Assembly (NCBI RefSeq): GCF_001263205.1
Contig: NZ_CP012333.1
Span: 3,286,001-3,350,000 of the forward strand
Reading direction: 5' to 3'
Source: Labilithrix luteola
GTDB taxonomy: Bacteria > Myxococcota_A > Polyangia > Polyangiales > Polyangiaceae
DNA: 64,000 bases
Shown: positions 1 through 8,681 of the stretch, one piece after another
Position numbering within the stretch: the first letter of the stretch is position 1
Layout: every line of letters starts with the position of its first letter
Notes under the pieces: model-generated
Databases searched by the model: none
What the model was told of the DNA's origin: nothing
The model's input: the letters and a program-made list of their open reading frames with translations, nothing else
Position numbers and translations under genes: made by a program

Positions 1-1
1 C

Positions 2-586
2 GTTCACCTCTACGAGGGGCACCCCGTCTGGCAGGTCGTGCATGGCGTCCGCACCATGGCGCGCCTCGGCGTGCAGTGCGTGCTCGTGACGAACGCGGCG
101 GGCGGTATCGCCGATGGCTGGTCGGCCGGTGACCTCATGGTGATCACCGATCACCTGAACCTCATGTACCACCACCCCCTCATCGGGCCGAACGAGGAGG
201 CGCTCGGAACGCGCTTCCCGGACATGTCGAACGCGTACGACGCGGCGCTTCGCGCGAAGCTCGCCAATGTCGCGAAGAAGGAGAACCTCGCGCTTCGCGA
301 GGGCGTCTACGCAGGCCTCCTCGGCCCGTCGTACGAGACGCCGGCGGAGATCCGCATGCTCCGCATCCTCGGCGCGCAGGCCGTCGGCATGAGCACGGTT
401 CCCGAGGTCATCGCCTTGAGGCACATGCGTATGCCGGTTGCCGCCCTGTCGTGCATCACGAACATGGCCGCGGGCATCGGCAAGGGGGAGCTCGATCACA
501 AAGAAGTCGAGGAGACGGCAAAAGCCCGTCGAGCCGATTTGCAGAGACTCCTCCGAGGTTGGATCCTCGCAGCAGGTGCAGAATGA
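2..586 (+). CDS. Purine nucleoside phosphorylase, 5' end outside window
   Basis: Cytosolic enzyme of purine salvage that splits inosine or guanosine with phosphate to give the free base and ribose 1-phosphate. The reading frame is open from base 2 and begins inside the conserved VHLYEGHP stretch, so roughly the first 80-90 residues lie upstream of the window. Family I (trimeric PNP) motifs follow: TNAAGG, GPSYETPAEIR, VGMSTVPEVI and ITNMAAG, the last holding the purine-site Asn. The GTG at 38 is internal and is not a start. The stop overlaps the ATG of the cytidine deaminase gene (ATGA, 583-586), so the two nucleoside-salvage genes are very likely translationally coupled. Family assignment is firm; inosine/guanosine specificity is inferred from the motifs. 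Confidence 0.93.
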   Translation, partial: VHLYEGHPVWQVVHGVRTMARLGVQCVLVTNAAGGIADGWSAGDLMVITDHLNLMYHHPLIGPNEEALGTRFPDMSNAYDAALRAKLANVAKKENLALREGVYAGLLGPSYETPAEIRMLRILGAQAVGMSTVPEVIALRHMRMPVAALSCITNMAAGIGKGELDHKEVEETAKARRADLQRLLRGWILAAGAE

Positions 587-1062
587 GTGCGAAGAAGAAG
601 AAGACGACGACGAAAAAGACCGGCGCACGTGCGCCGAAGAAGACGAGCGCCAAGGGTTCGAAGACCGACAAGGTCGACGCGAAGCTGCTCGACCGCCTGC
701 TCGAGCAGGCCATCACGGTGCGCGAGAACGCTTACGCGCCGTTCTCCGAGTACCGGGTTGGCGCGGCCATCGCGACGAAGAGCGGCAAGATCTACGCGGG
801 CTGCAACGTCGAGAACTCGTCCTACGGGGCGACCATCTGCGCCGAGCGCGGCGCAGTCATGCAGATGATTGCTGCCGGCGATCGTGAGCCGGTCGCGATG
901 TCGGTCGTGACGTCCGACGGCGGCTCGCCTTGCGGGATCTGCCGTCAGGTGCTCGCCGAGTTCGTCGAGGACATGCCCATCGTCCTCGCGAACCTCGAAG
1001 ACGAGAGCGGCCACGTCGTGCACCTCGCCGACCTGCTGCCTCTCGCGTTCCGACTTCGATAA
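583..1062 (+). CDS. cdd: Cytidine deaminase
   Basis: Deaminates cytidine and deoxycytidine to the uridine forms in pyrimidine salvage. The 159-residue protein has the homotetrameric CDA signature: CNVENSSYG, the catalytic CAERGA motif (Zn-binding Cys and proton-shuttling Glu) and PCGICRQVLAEF (the other two Zn-binding Cys). Start ATG 583 is chosen because it forms an ATGA overlap with the upstream phosphorylase. The longer frame opening at 451 would lie entirely inside that gene. The first ~25 residues are a Lys/Thr-rich extension (SAKKKKTTTKK) absent from typical ~130-residue enzymes, presumably disordered. The last gene of the pair, followed by a 180-bp gap. Confidence 0.93.
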   Translation: MSAKKKKTTTKKTGARAPKKTSAKGSKTDKVDAKLLDRLLEQAITVRENAYAPFSEYRVGAAIATKSGKIYAGCNVENSSYGATICAERGAVMQMIAAGDREPVAMSVVTSDGGSPCGICRQVLAEFVEDMPIVLANLEDESGHVVHLADLLPLAFRLR

Positions 1063-1242
1063 GTCGCCTACGTCGGGCGCGCGTGTGCGATGCGGGGAAG
1101 TCCCCCCGGCCTACGGGGTCGGGGGCCCCTGCCCGCGGTCGTCGAAGAGGGCACCGCTGGGCTTGCGGGCCTGAAAAATAGGGTCCGCGCGTTTCTTTCA
1201 TGGTTGGCCCAACTCCTGCTCTCATAGAGGGGGGAGCCACTC

Positions 1243-3582
1243 ATGCGAAACAGCTCACGCCTCACCGCCGCCCTGGTTCTGGTGCTCGGAACGTCGGCAG
1301 GCCACGCCGCCCTCGTCGGGTGCAGCTCGGACGATTCGACCAACGCGGGCGCGGGCGTCAACGCCATCGTCTTCATCAAGAGGCAGCACACGGTGGCCAC
1401 CGCCCAGGGCGTGACGGTCGACGTCGCCGGCGGCAACGGCCAGGTGCTCGACTACGAGCGCTACGTGCCGGGCGGCTCGCTCGTCATGCTCTCGCCCGCG
1501 CGCCCCGACGGTGTGCTGAAGAACATCACCGCAGACTTCCCCACGGCCGACTTCAACGGCGCGGACGTGTCCTTCGACGCGAAGCAGGTCGTCTTCTCGA
1601 TGAAGAAAGACGAGAACGACCACTATCACCTCTACACCGCGCAGCTGACGGAGGGCTCGGACGGCAAGTTCGAGATCCACCAGCGCACGGGCGGTGATCG
1701 CGACGACATCAACCCGATCTACATCGCGGGTGGCCGCATCGCGTTCGTCACGAACGAGATGTACACGCCGATGGGCACGCGCGCCGACGAGTACGAGCAC
1801 GGCCGTGTGGTCACCCAGCTCGCGACGATCTCCGTCGACGGCGGCGATGCCGATCGTCGTCTCGCCTCGCAGAACCTCTCGCACACGGTCGCGCCGTTCC
1901 TCCGCTACGACGGCAAGATCGGCTACTGCCGTTGGGAGCACCTCGGCGGCGTCAACGACGTGAAGCTGTTCGCGGCCAACCCCGACGGCACGCAGATGGT
2001 CGCCGTGGCGGGTCAGCACGGAAAGCCTTCGAACTCACTCTTCACGCCGCGCGAGATCGAGCCGAACGTGATGATCGGCATCGCCACCACGCGTAACCGC
2101 ACCATCCACGCCGGCGCGATCGTGAAGATCGACGCGAGAAACACGCAGGATCCGGTCTGCATGGACCCCAAGGTCCGTGACAAGACGGGCCACGCCTGCC
2201 TCGACGAGGAGCACGCGACCTTCGAGCTCCTCACGAAGGACGTGCCGGTCGGCAACGGTCCCTCGGCGGTCGGTCGCTATCGCGAGCCGAGCGTTCTTCC
2301 CGACGGCCGCATCCTCGTCTCCTGGGCCGACGGCCCCGTCAACGATCTCTCCGAGCAGTCGGCCACGCCACCGGACTTCGGCGTCTACATCTTCGACCCG
2401 GCCACGCAGAAGAACCAGCTCATCTACAACGATCGCGGCACGTGGGACCTCAACGCAATTCCCGTCGTCGCGCGCACCGAGCCGCCGGTCATCGGTGACA
2501 TCGTCAGCAAGAACCAGGACCCGGGCACCCCCGTCCGCATCGGTTCGGTCGACGTCACGAGGACCAGCCTCAACACGGACAACGTGAAGGGCGGCAAGTA
2601 CGGCGATCAGGGCGTTTCGCTCGACGTCGCACTGAAAGACGCCGTGAAGGTCCGCGTCATCGAGGGCTTCTCGAGCGAGGCGGCCAAGGGCGTCACCATG
2701 TTCGGCCTCACGATGGACGAAGGCGCCGCCATCCTCGGCGAGGCCCAGGTTTACGCCGACGGCAGCTGGCTCGCCGAAGTCCCGCCGTACCTCCCTGTGC
2801 ACCTCCAGCCGATCGACAAGTTCGGCATGGCCATCCGCAACCAGCGCCTCTGGATCCAGGGCATGCCCGGCGAAGATCGTCGCTGCGTCGGTTGCCACGA
2901 GCAGCGCTCGGGCATCGGCGCGCCGCGCCTCGGTCAGAACCCGACGGTCGCCGAGCAGCACCAGGCCGAGCAGTTCCTGATGCCCATCGCGGATCGCTAC
3001 GAGATGCCGTGGGCGGTCAACAAGACGCTCTACCCGGACGCCGCGCCGAAGAACCTCGTCCAGAACGTCCTCAACGCCAAGTGCGTGCAGTGCCACGACG
3101 GCGGCGCGAACGACCCGTTCGCGGGCAAGACGTACACGTTCACGGCCACCACGCCCGCGACCGGTGCTTCGTCGAGCTACGTGATTCCGTACCTCGACCT
3201 CTCCGAGAAGCCCGTCACCGTCTACTACGACCGCAAGGTCGCGACCTACCCGGCCTCGTACGTCTCGCTCTTCTTCCCGGCCTCGATGGAGATGGGCATG
3301 GGCAACGCGGTGCCGACCGGCGACATGCCGCCGAAGTGGGCCATCGTCAACAACGCGCGTGAGTCGGTCATGATCAAGAAGCTCAACGTGAAGGCCGCCG
3401 ATGGCACCTTTGCGTACGGCACCGAGGTCATGCACCCCGAGGACAAAGGCGTGACGCTGACCGACGACGAGCGCGCGATGCTCATCCGCTCGATCGACGT
3501 CGGCGGCCAGTTCTACGCCCGCCAGAACACCGGCTTCGTTCCCTTCGGTGGCGACCCCGTCGCGCCCGGCCAGAAGTACTGA
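1243..3582 (+). CDS. Secreted HzsA-related lipoprotein with two c-heme motifs
   Basis: A 779-residue exported protein. It starts with a signal peptide and lipobox (ALVGC near residue 27), so it should be lipid-anchored outside the cytoplasm. Residues ~40-480 form a beta-propeller-like region with TolB/PD40-style repeats. A segment typical of the hydrazine synthase alpha-subunit middle domain follows and ends in the heme motif CVGCH (548-552). A second motif, CVQCH (614-618), lies in a C-terminal cytochrome-like part. The start is supported by a strong GGGGGAG site. HEAT-repeat and second HzsA-like genes lie downstream on the same strand, so the three products probably work together. Resemblance to HzsA is a fold relationship only: no other hydrazine synthase subunit is present, and the actual reaction is unknown. 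Confidence 0.8.
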   Translation: MRNSSRLTAALVLVLGTSAGHAALVGCSSDDSTNAGAGVNAIVFIKRQHTVATAQGVTVDVAGGNGQVLDYERYVPGGSLVMLSPARPDGVLKNITADFPTADFNGADVSFDAKQVVFSMKKDENDHYHLYTAQLTEGSDGKFEIHQRTGGDRDDINPIYIAGGRIAFVTNEMYTPMGTRADEYEHGRVVTQLATISVDGGDADRRLASQNLSHTVAPFLRYDGKIGYCRWEHLGGVNDVKLFAANPDGTQMVAVAGQHGKPSNSLFTPREIEPNVMIGIATTRNRTIHAGAIVKIDARNTQDPVCMDPKVRDKTGHACLDEEHATFELLTKDVPVGNGPSAVGRYREPSVLPDGRILVSWADGPVNDLSEQSATPPDFGVYIFDPATQKNQLIYNDRGTWDLNAIPVVARTEPPVIGDIVSKNQDPGTPVRIGSVDVTRTSLNTDNVKGGKYGDQGVSLDVALKDAVKVRVIEGFSSEAAKGVTMFGLTMDEGAAILGEAQVYADGSWLAEVPPYLPVHLQPIDKFGMAIRNQRLWIQGMPGEDRRCVGCHEQRSGIGAPRLGQNPTVAEQHQAEQFLMPIADRYEMPWAVNKTLYPDAAPKNLVQNVLNAKCVQCHDGGANDPFAGKTYTFTATTPATGASSSYVIPYLDLSEKPVTVYYDRKVATYPASYVSLFFPASMEMGMGNAVPTGDMPPKWAIVNNARESVMIKKLNVKAADGTFAYGTEVMHPEDKGVTLTDDERAMLIRSIDVGGQFYARQNTGFVPFGGDPVAPGQKY

Positions 3583-3596
3583 GGAGCTCGAGAACC

Positions 3597-4523
3597 ATGA
3601 ACTTCCGCAAGAACAAGGTTGGTCTCGCTCTCCTCGCCTCGCTCGCCGTCGCCGGTGCGTCGCTCCTCTCGGGCCGCACCGCCATCGGTGGTCCGAACAC
3701 CGAGAACTTCGGCGGAACGCAGGCGGTCTACGGCAACATTCCGCCGGACCAGATCGAGTTCCTCTCCACCGGCGACCGCATCAAGAGCGTCGCGGCGAAG
3801 GGCTCGATGATGGAGATCTGGGAGACGCTCGAGCACGGCGAGCGCGTCGAGTGCGTCGAGTGCATCCCCTCGGTCGAGCCGCTCCTCTACGACGCCAACC
3901 CCCGCACGCGCGAGATCGCGGCGTGGTGGCTCCGTCGACGCCTCTTCGGCGTGTTCGGAGACGGCGAGGTCTACCAGCGCACGGTGCAGACGCTCGCTTC
4001 GGACCCGAGCCCGCAGCGCCGCGCGTACGCCGCGAATGCGCTCGGTGAGTTCCTCGCTGCGCCCGGCGTCGACGCGTGCGCGACCGCGATCGCCAACGAT
4101 GCCGACCCGGGCGTGCGCGCGGCTGCCGCCACCGCACTTGGGCGCCTCAACGACGAAGGCAAGGGCGGCATCAGCCGCGCTCTCGCCGACGCGGACTCGC
4201 GCGTGAAGCTCGCTGGTCTCGCTTCGGCGGCGCGTATCAACACGTTCGTCGACGTACCGGCCGTGGCCAAGCTGGCTTTCGACGGCGACGCGGTCGTTCG
4301 CCGGCGTTCGGCCGAGCTCCTCGGTGGCATGCGCGCGAAGGATTCGGTCGACGGCCTCATCGCCCTCACCAAGGATGCCGATGCCGGCGTCCGCAACGCC
4401 GCCTGCCACGCGCTCGGTCAGATCCGCGACGGTCGCGCTCGTGCGACGCTCGAAGCGGTGAGGACCTCGGATCCGGACACGCTCGTCCGCGACCAGGCGG
4501 ACATGGCGCTCCGCCGTCTGTAA
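3597..4523 (+). CDS. Exported HEAT-repeat protein
   Basis: 308 residues. The N-terminus looks like a signal sequence (two basic residues, then a hydrophobic run to about residue 25) without a clear lipobox. From about residue 120 to the end there are five or six HEAT/PBS-lyase-type repeats of ~31 residues, each built around an A-x-x-A-L-G core (for example RAAAATALGRL and RNAACHALGQI). Such alpha-solenoids are usually protein-protein scaffolds. A CVECI pair at ~82-86 looks like half of a heme motif but lacks the His. The gene sits 14 bp after one HzsA-like cytochrome gene and 137 bp before another, so it may organise these cytochromes at the cell surface; that role is inference. Confidence 0.8.
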   Translation: MNFRKNKVGLALLASLAVAGASLLSGRTAIGGPNTENFGGTQAVYGNIPPDQIEFLSTGDRIKSVAAKGSMMEIWETLEHGERVECVECIPSVEPLLYDANPRTREIAAWWLRRRLFGVFGDGEVYQRTVQTLASDPSPQRRAYAANALGEFLAAPGVDACATAIANDADPGVRAAAATALGRLNDEGKGGISRALADADSRVKLAGLASAARINTFVDVPAVAKLAFDGDAVVRRRSAELLGGMRAKDSVDGLIALTKDADAGVRNAACHALGQIRDGRARATLEAVRTSDPDTLVRDQADMALRRL

Positions 4524-4551
4524 GAGAGTTGCGCTCGCCCGCTGGAAGGCG

Positions 4552-4605
4552 CGAAAAATTCGGGGGGCGTGTGCTCGCTCATGCGAGCCGCCACCCCAAA
4601 TTCTT
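4552..4605 (+). terminator. Two-tier hairpin after the HEAT-repeat gene
   Basis: The inner stem GCTCGC/GCGAGC (4573-4578 with 4583-4588) has a 4-base loop. It is extended outwards by an imperfect stem pairing GAAAAATTCGGGG with CCCCAAATTCTTC. It lies about 30 bp after the stop of the HEAT-repeat gene and about 55 bp before the next start. There is no clean U-tract, so it may act as a partial terminator or an mRNA stabiliser. Confidence 0.45.
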
Positions 4606-4660
4606 CGTGAGTTCCATCCTTCCTGTGAAATCTCGTGCAGGAGTTCTCTAGGATCACATC

Positions 4661-7600
4661 GTGAATCGCTTCCTTCCTGGCATGATCGCGGCGGTGGCCG
4701 CGCTCGTCGCGCTCCTTCCGGCTTCGTGCACGACGAAGGAGCCCGAGCAGACCACGTACTTCGATCGGACGATCAGCCCGATCCTGACGACCTCGTGCGT
4801 GCGCACGAACACGGGGGCCGGTTGTCACGTTGCCGACCCGAAGGGCAACGCGCTAGGCAACCTCGACGTGGCGACGTTCGCCGGCGTCTCGAAGCGGCGC
4901 GATCTGCTCCTCGACTACGGACCGTACGGCCAGCCGGCGATGCTCGTGAAGAACGTCGATCCCTTCCAGGTCGACGTGCAGAGCTACGACGGCAAGAAGG
5001 TCACGATCACGACGGACATCAAGCACGCCGGCGGCTCGATCCTCGACCCCACGGGCAGCGCGTACCAGACGCTCCGTCGCTGGATCCAGAACGGCGCCAC
5101 GGCGAACAACAGCGGCACGCCGCCGACCACGGTGGAACGCCTGCCCTGCAGCACGTTCACGCCGGCACGCGCGGACTTCGACCTCACGAAGGATCCTCCC
5201 AATCCCGACTTCGGTACGTTCCGCGATCGCGTGAACCCGGTCCTCACGGGCCGAAACCAGTCCGGCGATCAGAAGAACGGCGCCAACTGCTCGGCAGGCA
5301 ACTGCCACGGCACGCTCGCCAATTCCTTGTACCTTACATGCGGCGATAGCCCCGAGCAGGTTCGCTGGAACTATCTCGCGGCCGAGGAGTACCTCGCGCA
5401 GACCGCCGAACAGAGCGAGCTTGCGCGCAGGCCTCTCTCTCCCGCGCAAGGCGGCGCCTACCACGAAGGTGGCGTCATCTTCTCGTCGCCGAGCGACGCG
5501 GGCTACGTCGCGATCTCCGACTGGGCCCACGAACACGGCCCGCCGAAGGTCACGGACAACGATCCTGGCTTCGCGTTCTTCTCGGAAAAAGTGCAGCCCA
5601 TGCTCGTGAAGAAGGGCTGCATGATGGTCCAGTGCCACTCGGCGTCGATGTTCCATGACTTCCGACTCCACGGTGGCTCCGGCGGCAGCTTCTCGCTCTC
5701 GGCGACGCGCAAGAACTACGAGCTCTCGCTCACGCAGCTCGCGGTCGAGAGTGACGACATCAACGCGAGCCGCATGGTTCGCAAGAACCTCTATCGCCCG
5801 GAAGTGTGCAGCGTGGCCGGGTGCGACAAGGCGAACGGCATCGCGCATCGCGGCGGCCCTCTCCTCGAGGACTTCGGCAATCAGACCGCGAACGGGAAGC
5901 TCTGCGACGACGCCGCATACGACTACGACAACGGCGACCTCGACAAGATCCCGGCGTACTGCGTGATGAAGGAGTGGCTGAAGCGCGAGCGCGACGTGTT
6001 CAAGCTCGCGCCGCTCTCGGCCGTCGTTTACGTCAAGCGGCCGCTCGGCGGCATCAAGCGTCCGCAAGACTACGACGTCTATGCGCCGGGCGCCGACCTC
6101 CGCAGCATGGCGGTGACCACGAGTGGAGGCGGGGCGCTCACCGCAGGGGCCGACAAGTCGCTCACCGCAGGTTGTGGGCTCAATCCGAGCACGGCCGACA
6201 TTCGACGCCCGCAGGTTTCGTACGACGGCGCCAAGATCGCCTTCGCCGCGCGTGGCAGCGCGAGCGAGCCTCTCGCCATCTACGAGATGAACGCCGACGG
6301 CAGCGCGTGCGCGAAGATCCCGGAGATCGCGAACACGCCTGCGTCGCAGAACGGCCTGCTCGTCCACAACTTCGATCCGACGTACGCCCCGCCCGACGGA
6401 AGCGGCCAGCGCATCATCTTCGCTTCGACGCGCGGCAACCTGCAGAACGACTCCTACGATTACCAGGGTCCGCAGCGCAGCCCCGCCGATCCCTCGAAGG
6501 GCAACGCGAACCTCTACGTGCTCGAGCAGAACCCGCAGGCCGTAGGCCAGCGCCGTGTGAGGCAGATGACGTTCCTCCTCAACATGGAGCGTGAGCCGAG
6601 CATGATGGCCGACGGGCGCGTGATCTTCACCGCCGAGAAGCGGGCGCCGCAGTTCTACCAACTCGCGCTTCGCCGCATCAATCTCGACGGCGGCGACTAT
6701 CACCCGCTCTATGCGCAGCGCGGTTCGATCGCGTATCCCGAGGCGACGAGCGTGGTCGAGCTCGCCGACAAGGACTTCGCTGCCATCTTCCGCGATCCGG
6801 CCACGCCGCACGGCGGTGGTGCGCTCGGCATCTTCAATCGCTCGATCGGCCTCGACTTCCACAGCGCGCAGCCTTCGGACTACCCGGTCGATCCGGGTGT
6901 GCTCGATCCATCGCAGCCCCAGTCGCTCGACCCGCAGTTCTTCCTGCACTCGCTGCGCTTCCCCGATACGGGCGCGAACGCTCACCCGGGCCAGCCGACG
7001 AGCGGCGTCTATGCGTCCCCCGCCACACTTCCGAACGGGCAGCTGCTCGTGAGCTTCGGCAGCGCCGCCGATCCTGCCGCGTTCGGCGGTGACTACGACG
7101 TCTGGGTCATGAGCCCGACGACCGGCGCGAAGACGAAGCTCCTCGGCGACGCGGGCTCGGCCGAAGTCGACGCCGTCGGCGTTTATGCGCGCCTCGCCCG
7201 GCCTGTCTTCGTCTCGACGATCGACGAGCCGAACGGCAACGTGACGATGTTCACGGATCGCACCGAAGCGCAGGTCAACGTGCTCGACATGCGCGTGCTC
7301 TCGTCGCTGCTCTTCCAGAACACACCGACGGGCCGCATCGTCGATCCCGAGATCAAGCAAGTCTTCGTCTACGAGGACATGCCTCCTCCGGCCGACGTCG
7401 ACTCCTTCGCGAAGGGCGGTTCCAACGTGGTTACCGATCCGTTTGGTCAGGTCTACGTTCGCCGCCGCTTGCTCGGCGCGATTCCGCTCGAGGAAGACGG
7501 TTCGACGAAGTTCCAGCTGCCGGGCGGCCTGCCGATCGTCCTCAAGCTCCCCGACACCAAACTCTCGCGCGAACGGAACCTCCCGCGCATCCAACGCGAG

Positions 7601-7834
7601 CAGATGGTCTTCGCGCCGGGCGAATACGCGCACCAGTCCTTCAAGGCCGAGTTCTTCGACGGACTTTGCGGACAGTGCCACGGCTCGATCAGCGGCCATG
7701 CGATCGACACCGGCCTCAAGCCCGACTTCGTCACGCAGGCGTCGTCGACGATGTCCCGCGACAAGCCGCCGTTCATGATGAACAAGCCGCCGGCCGAACG
7801 CGGTCCGATCGAGGGCCCGCCGACGGGCAACTGA
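4661..7834 (+). CDS. Large HzsA-related lipoprotein with canonical and CX4CH heme motifs
   Basis: A 1057-residue lipoprotein (lipobox LPASC near residue 23) starting at a GTG preceded by AGGA. The N-terminal third is cytochrome-like. It has an unusual C-X8-CH pattern at 46-56, CX4CH at 210-216 (CSAGNCH) and CX4CH at 320-326 (CMMVQCH). From about residue 455, the YVKRPLGG stretch opens a beta-propeller like that of the protein encoded at 1243-3582, with PD40 repeats (VSYDGAKIAFAAR). The C-terminus has an HzsA-middle-domain-like part and a canonical CGQCH at 1003-1007. The two proteins are therefore paralogous in the propeller and tail, and this one carries an extra N-terminal cytochrome-like module. 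Whether the CX4CH sites bind heme is unproven. Function unknown, probably extracytoplasmic electron transfer. Confidence 0.78.
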   Translation: MNRFLPGMIAAVAALVALLPASCTTKEPEQTTYFDRTISPILTTSCVRTNTGAGCHVADPKGNALGNLDVATFAGVSKRRDLLLDYGPYGQPAMLVKNVDPFQVDVQSYDGKKVTITTDIKHAGGSILDPTGSAYQTLRRWIQNGATANNSGTPPTTVERLPCSTFTPARADFDLTKDPPNPDFGTFRDRVNPVLTGRNQSGDQKNGANCSAGNCHGTLANSLYLTCGDSPEQVRWNYLAAEEYLAQTAEQSELARRPLSPAQGGAYHEGGVIFSSPSDAGYVAISDWAHEHGPPKVTDNDPGFAFFSEKVQPMLVKKGCMMVQCHSASMFHDFRLHGGSGGSFSLSATRKNYELSLTQLAVESDDINASRMVRKNLYRPEVCSVAGCDKANGIAHRGGPLLEDFGNQTANGKLCDDAAYDYDNGDLDKIPAYCVMKEWLKRERDVFKLAPLSAVVYVKRPLGGIKRPQDYDVYAPGADLRSMAVTTSGGGALTAGADKSLTAGCGLNPSTADIRRPQVSYDGAKIAFAARGSASEPLAIYEMNADGSACAKIPEIANTPASQNGLLVHNFDPTYAPPDGSGQRIIFASTRGNLQNDSYDYQGPQRSPADPSKGNANLYVLEQNPQAVGQRRVRQMTFLLNMEREPSMMADGRVIFTAEKRAPQFYQLALRRINLDGGDYHPLYAQRGSIAYPEATSVVELADKDFAAIFRDPATPHGGGALGIFNRSIGLDFHSAQPSDYPVDPGVLDPSQPQSLDPQFFLHSLRFPDTGANAHPGQPTSGVYASPATLPNGQLLVSFGSAADPAAFGGDYDVWVMSPTTGAKTKLLGDAGSAEVDAVGVYARLARPVFVSTIDEPNGNVTMFTDRTEAQVNVLDMRVLSSLLFQNTPTGRIVDPEIKQVFVYEDMPPPADVDSFAKGGSNVVTDPFGQVYVRRRLLGAIPLEEDGSTKFQLPGGLPIVLKLPDTKLSRERNLPRIQREQMVFAPGEYAHQSFKAEFFDGLCGQCHGSISGHAIDTGLKPDFVTQASSTMSRDKPPFMMNKPPAERGPIEGPPTGN

Positions 7835-7883
7835 CGCCGCCATCCAAGGGCGGAGACTGGCACGAGAACGAAGAGGGGCTCGC

Positions 7884-8073
7884 TCGACGGTGGAGACCGT
7901 CGAGTGGACTCGACCTCGACGAGATCGCAGAAGATCGACGGACGAATTGTCATTGGCGGCAACCGCATCGTTGGCAGTCCACCACGAGCGCGCGACAACG
8001 GCTCTCGACCCTTGGACCTCTGCGTCTTTGCGTCTTTGCGTGAGGATGCCTCCATCAGGCGATGCCGCCAGAG
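7884..8073 (+). repeat. Direct repeat copy A
   Basis: Starts with CTCGACGGTG and runs through TCGACCTCGACGAGATCGCAG, TTGTCATTG, GGCAACCGCATCGTT and CTCTGCGTCTTTGCG to CGATGCCGCCAGA. The same ordered blocks recur in copy B 357 bp downstream with small substitutions and indels. Confidence 0.85.
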
Positions 8074-8159
8074 AACGCCGGAACGAGATCGGCCGGCGCG
8101 CGCGCTTGTCCCTCCGCGTTCCCTGTTCGATCCCAACGCAAAGACGCAAAGACCCAAAG
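8018..8159. repeat. Inverted TTTGCGTC-type arms
   Basis: The 24-base arm at 8018-8041 (built of CTTTGCGT units) is the reverse complement of 8136-8159 (ACGCAAAGACGCAAAGACCC and four more bases) at 22 of 24 positions, with a 94-bp interval. Arms of this type are scattered between genes in many bacterial genomes. Here one arm belongs to direct repeat copy A. The structure could form a long hairpin or mark a small non-autonomous element. Confidence 0.75.
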
Positions 8160-8240
8160 ACCACGAAGTTTTAGGAATTGGGTCGGCGTGACACGGACGA
8201 TTCGCGAGTAGGTGATGAGGCCTGAGCGGGCAAAGCCCCT

Positions 8241-8424
8241 CGACGGTGAACATCGATCGATCGTCGAGTGAGGTCGACCTCGACGAGATCGCAGGAGACC
8301 GACGGACAGTTTGTCATTGTCGGCAACCGCATCGTTCGCAGCCCGCGACCACGGCTCTCGCCCCTCGACCTCTGCGTCTTTGCGTCTTTGCGCGAGAATG
8401 CTCCATCAGCCGATGCCGCCAGAC
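8241..8424 (+). repeat. Direct repeat copy B
   Basis: Second copy of the ~185-bp intergenic repeat. It keeps the block order of copy A, including CTCTGCGTCTTTGCG at 8370-8384 and CGATGCCGCCAGA at the end, but has its own substitutions, so the duplication is not recent. Confidence 0.85.
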
Positions 8425-8681
8425 AAGCGCGTCCGAAGGCTCGCGTCACGGACCTGCCGACCACCGTTCGATGCACCAAGGAGACGGCATAGGGCGTTCG
8501 CAAACCGCTAAATTTATGGGGAACCGCGCCTGAACCGGAGTGCAGGAAGCCCAGCTCGCTGGACGGAGTCCACGAAGGTCCAAGAGGACTAGGCGAAGGA
8601 CGGCTCGGCGAAGGCCGAGCTTGAAACACTCTGCAACATTGGTGATAGAAAGGCGCAACGTCGCATCGCCAGCATGGTCTG

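Larger units (their letters stand above)
7835..8681. other. Non-coding repeat region before the efflux operon
   Basis: About 850 bp without a credible gene. It holds two diverged direct copies of a ~185-bp sequence (7884-8073 and 8241-8424). Each contains a CTTTGCGTCTTTGCG core, and a reverse-complement arm lies between the copies. The short frames inside it change between copies and have no recognisable products. The last ~250 bp must contain the promoter of the MacA-like gene, but I see no convincing -35/-10 pair. Confidence 0.7.

Noticed and set aside
1243..7834. Anammox hydrazine synthase locus
   Set aside because: Only HzsA-like fold relatives are present; no beta/gamma subunits, hydrazine dehydrogenase or related genes, and the heme motifs differ.
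4853..8164. 1103-codon open frame on the minus strand
   Set aside because: It lies antisense to the second HzsA-like gene, is extremely Arg/Glu/Val-rich, and has no recognisable domain; a typical GC-rich shadow frame.
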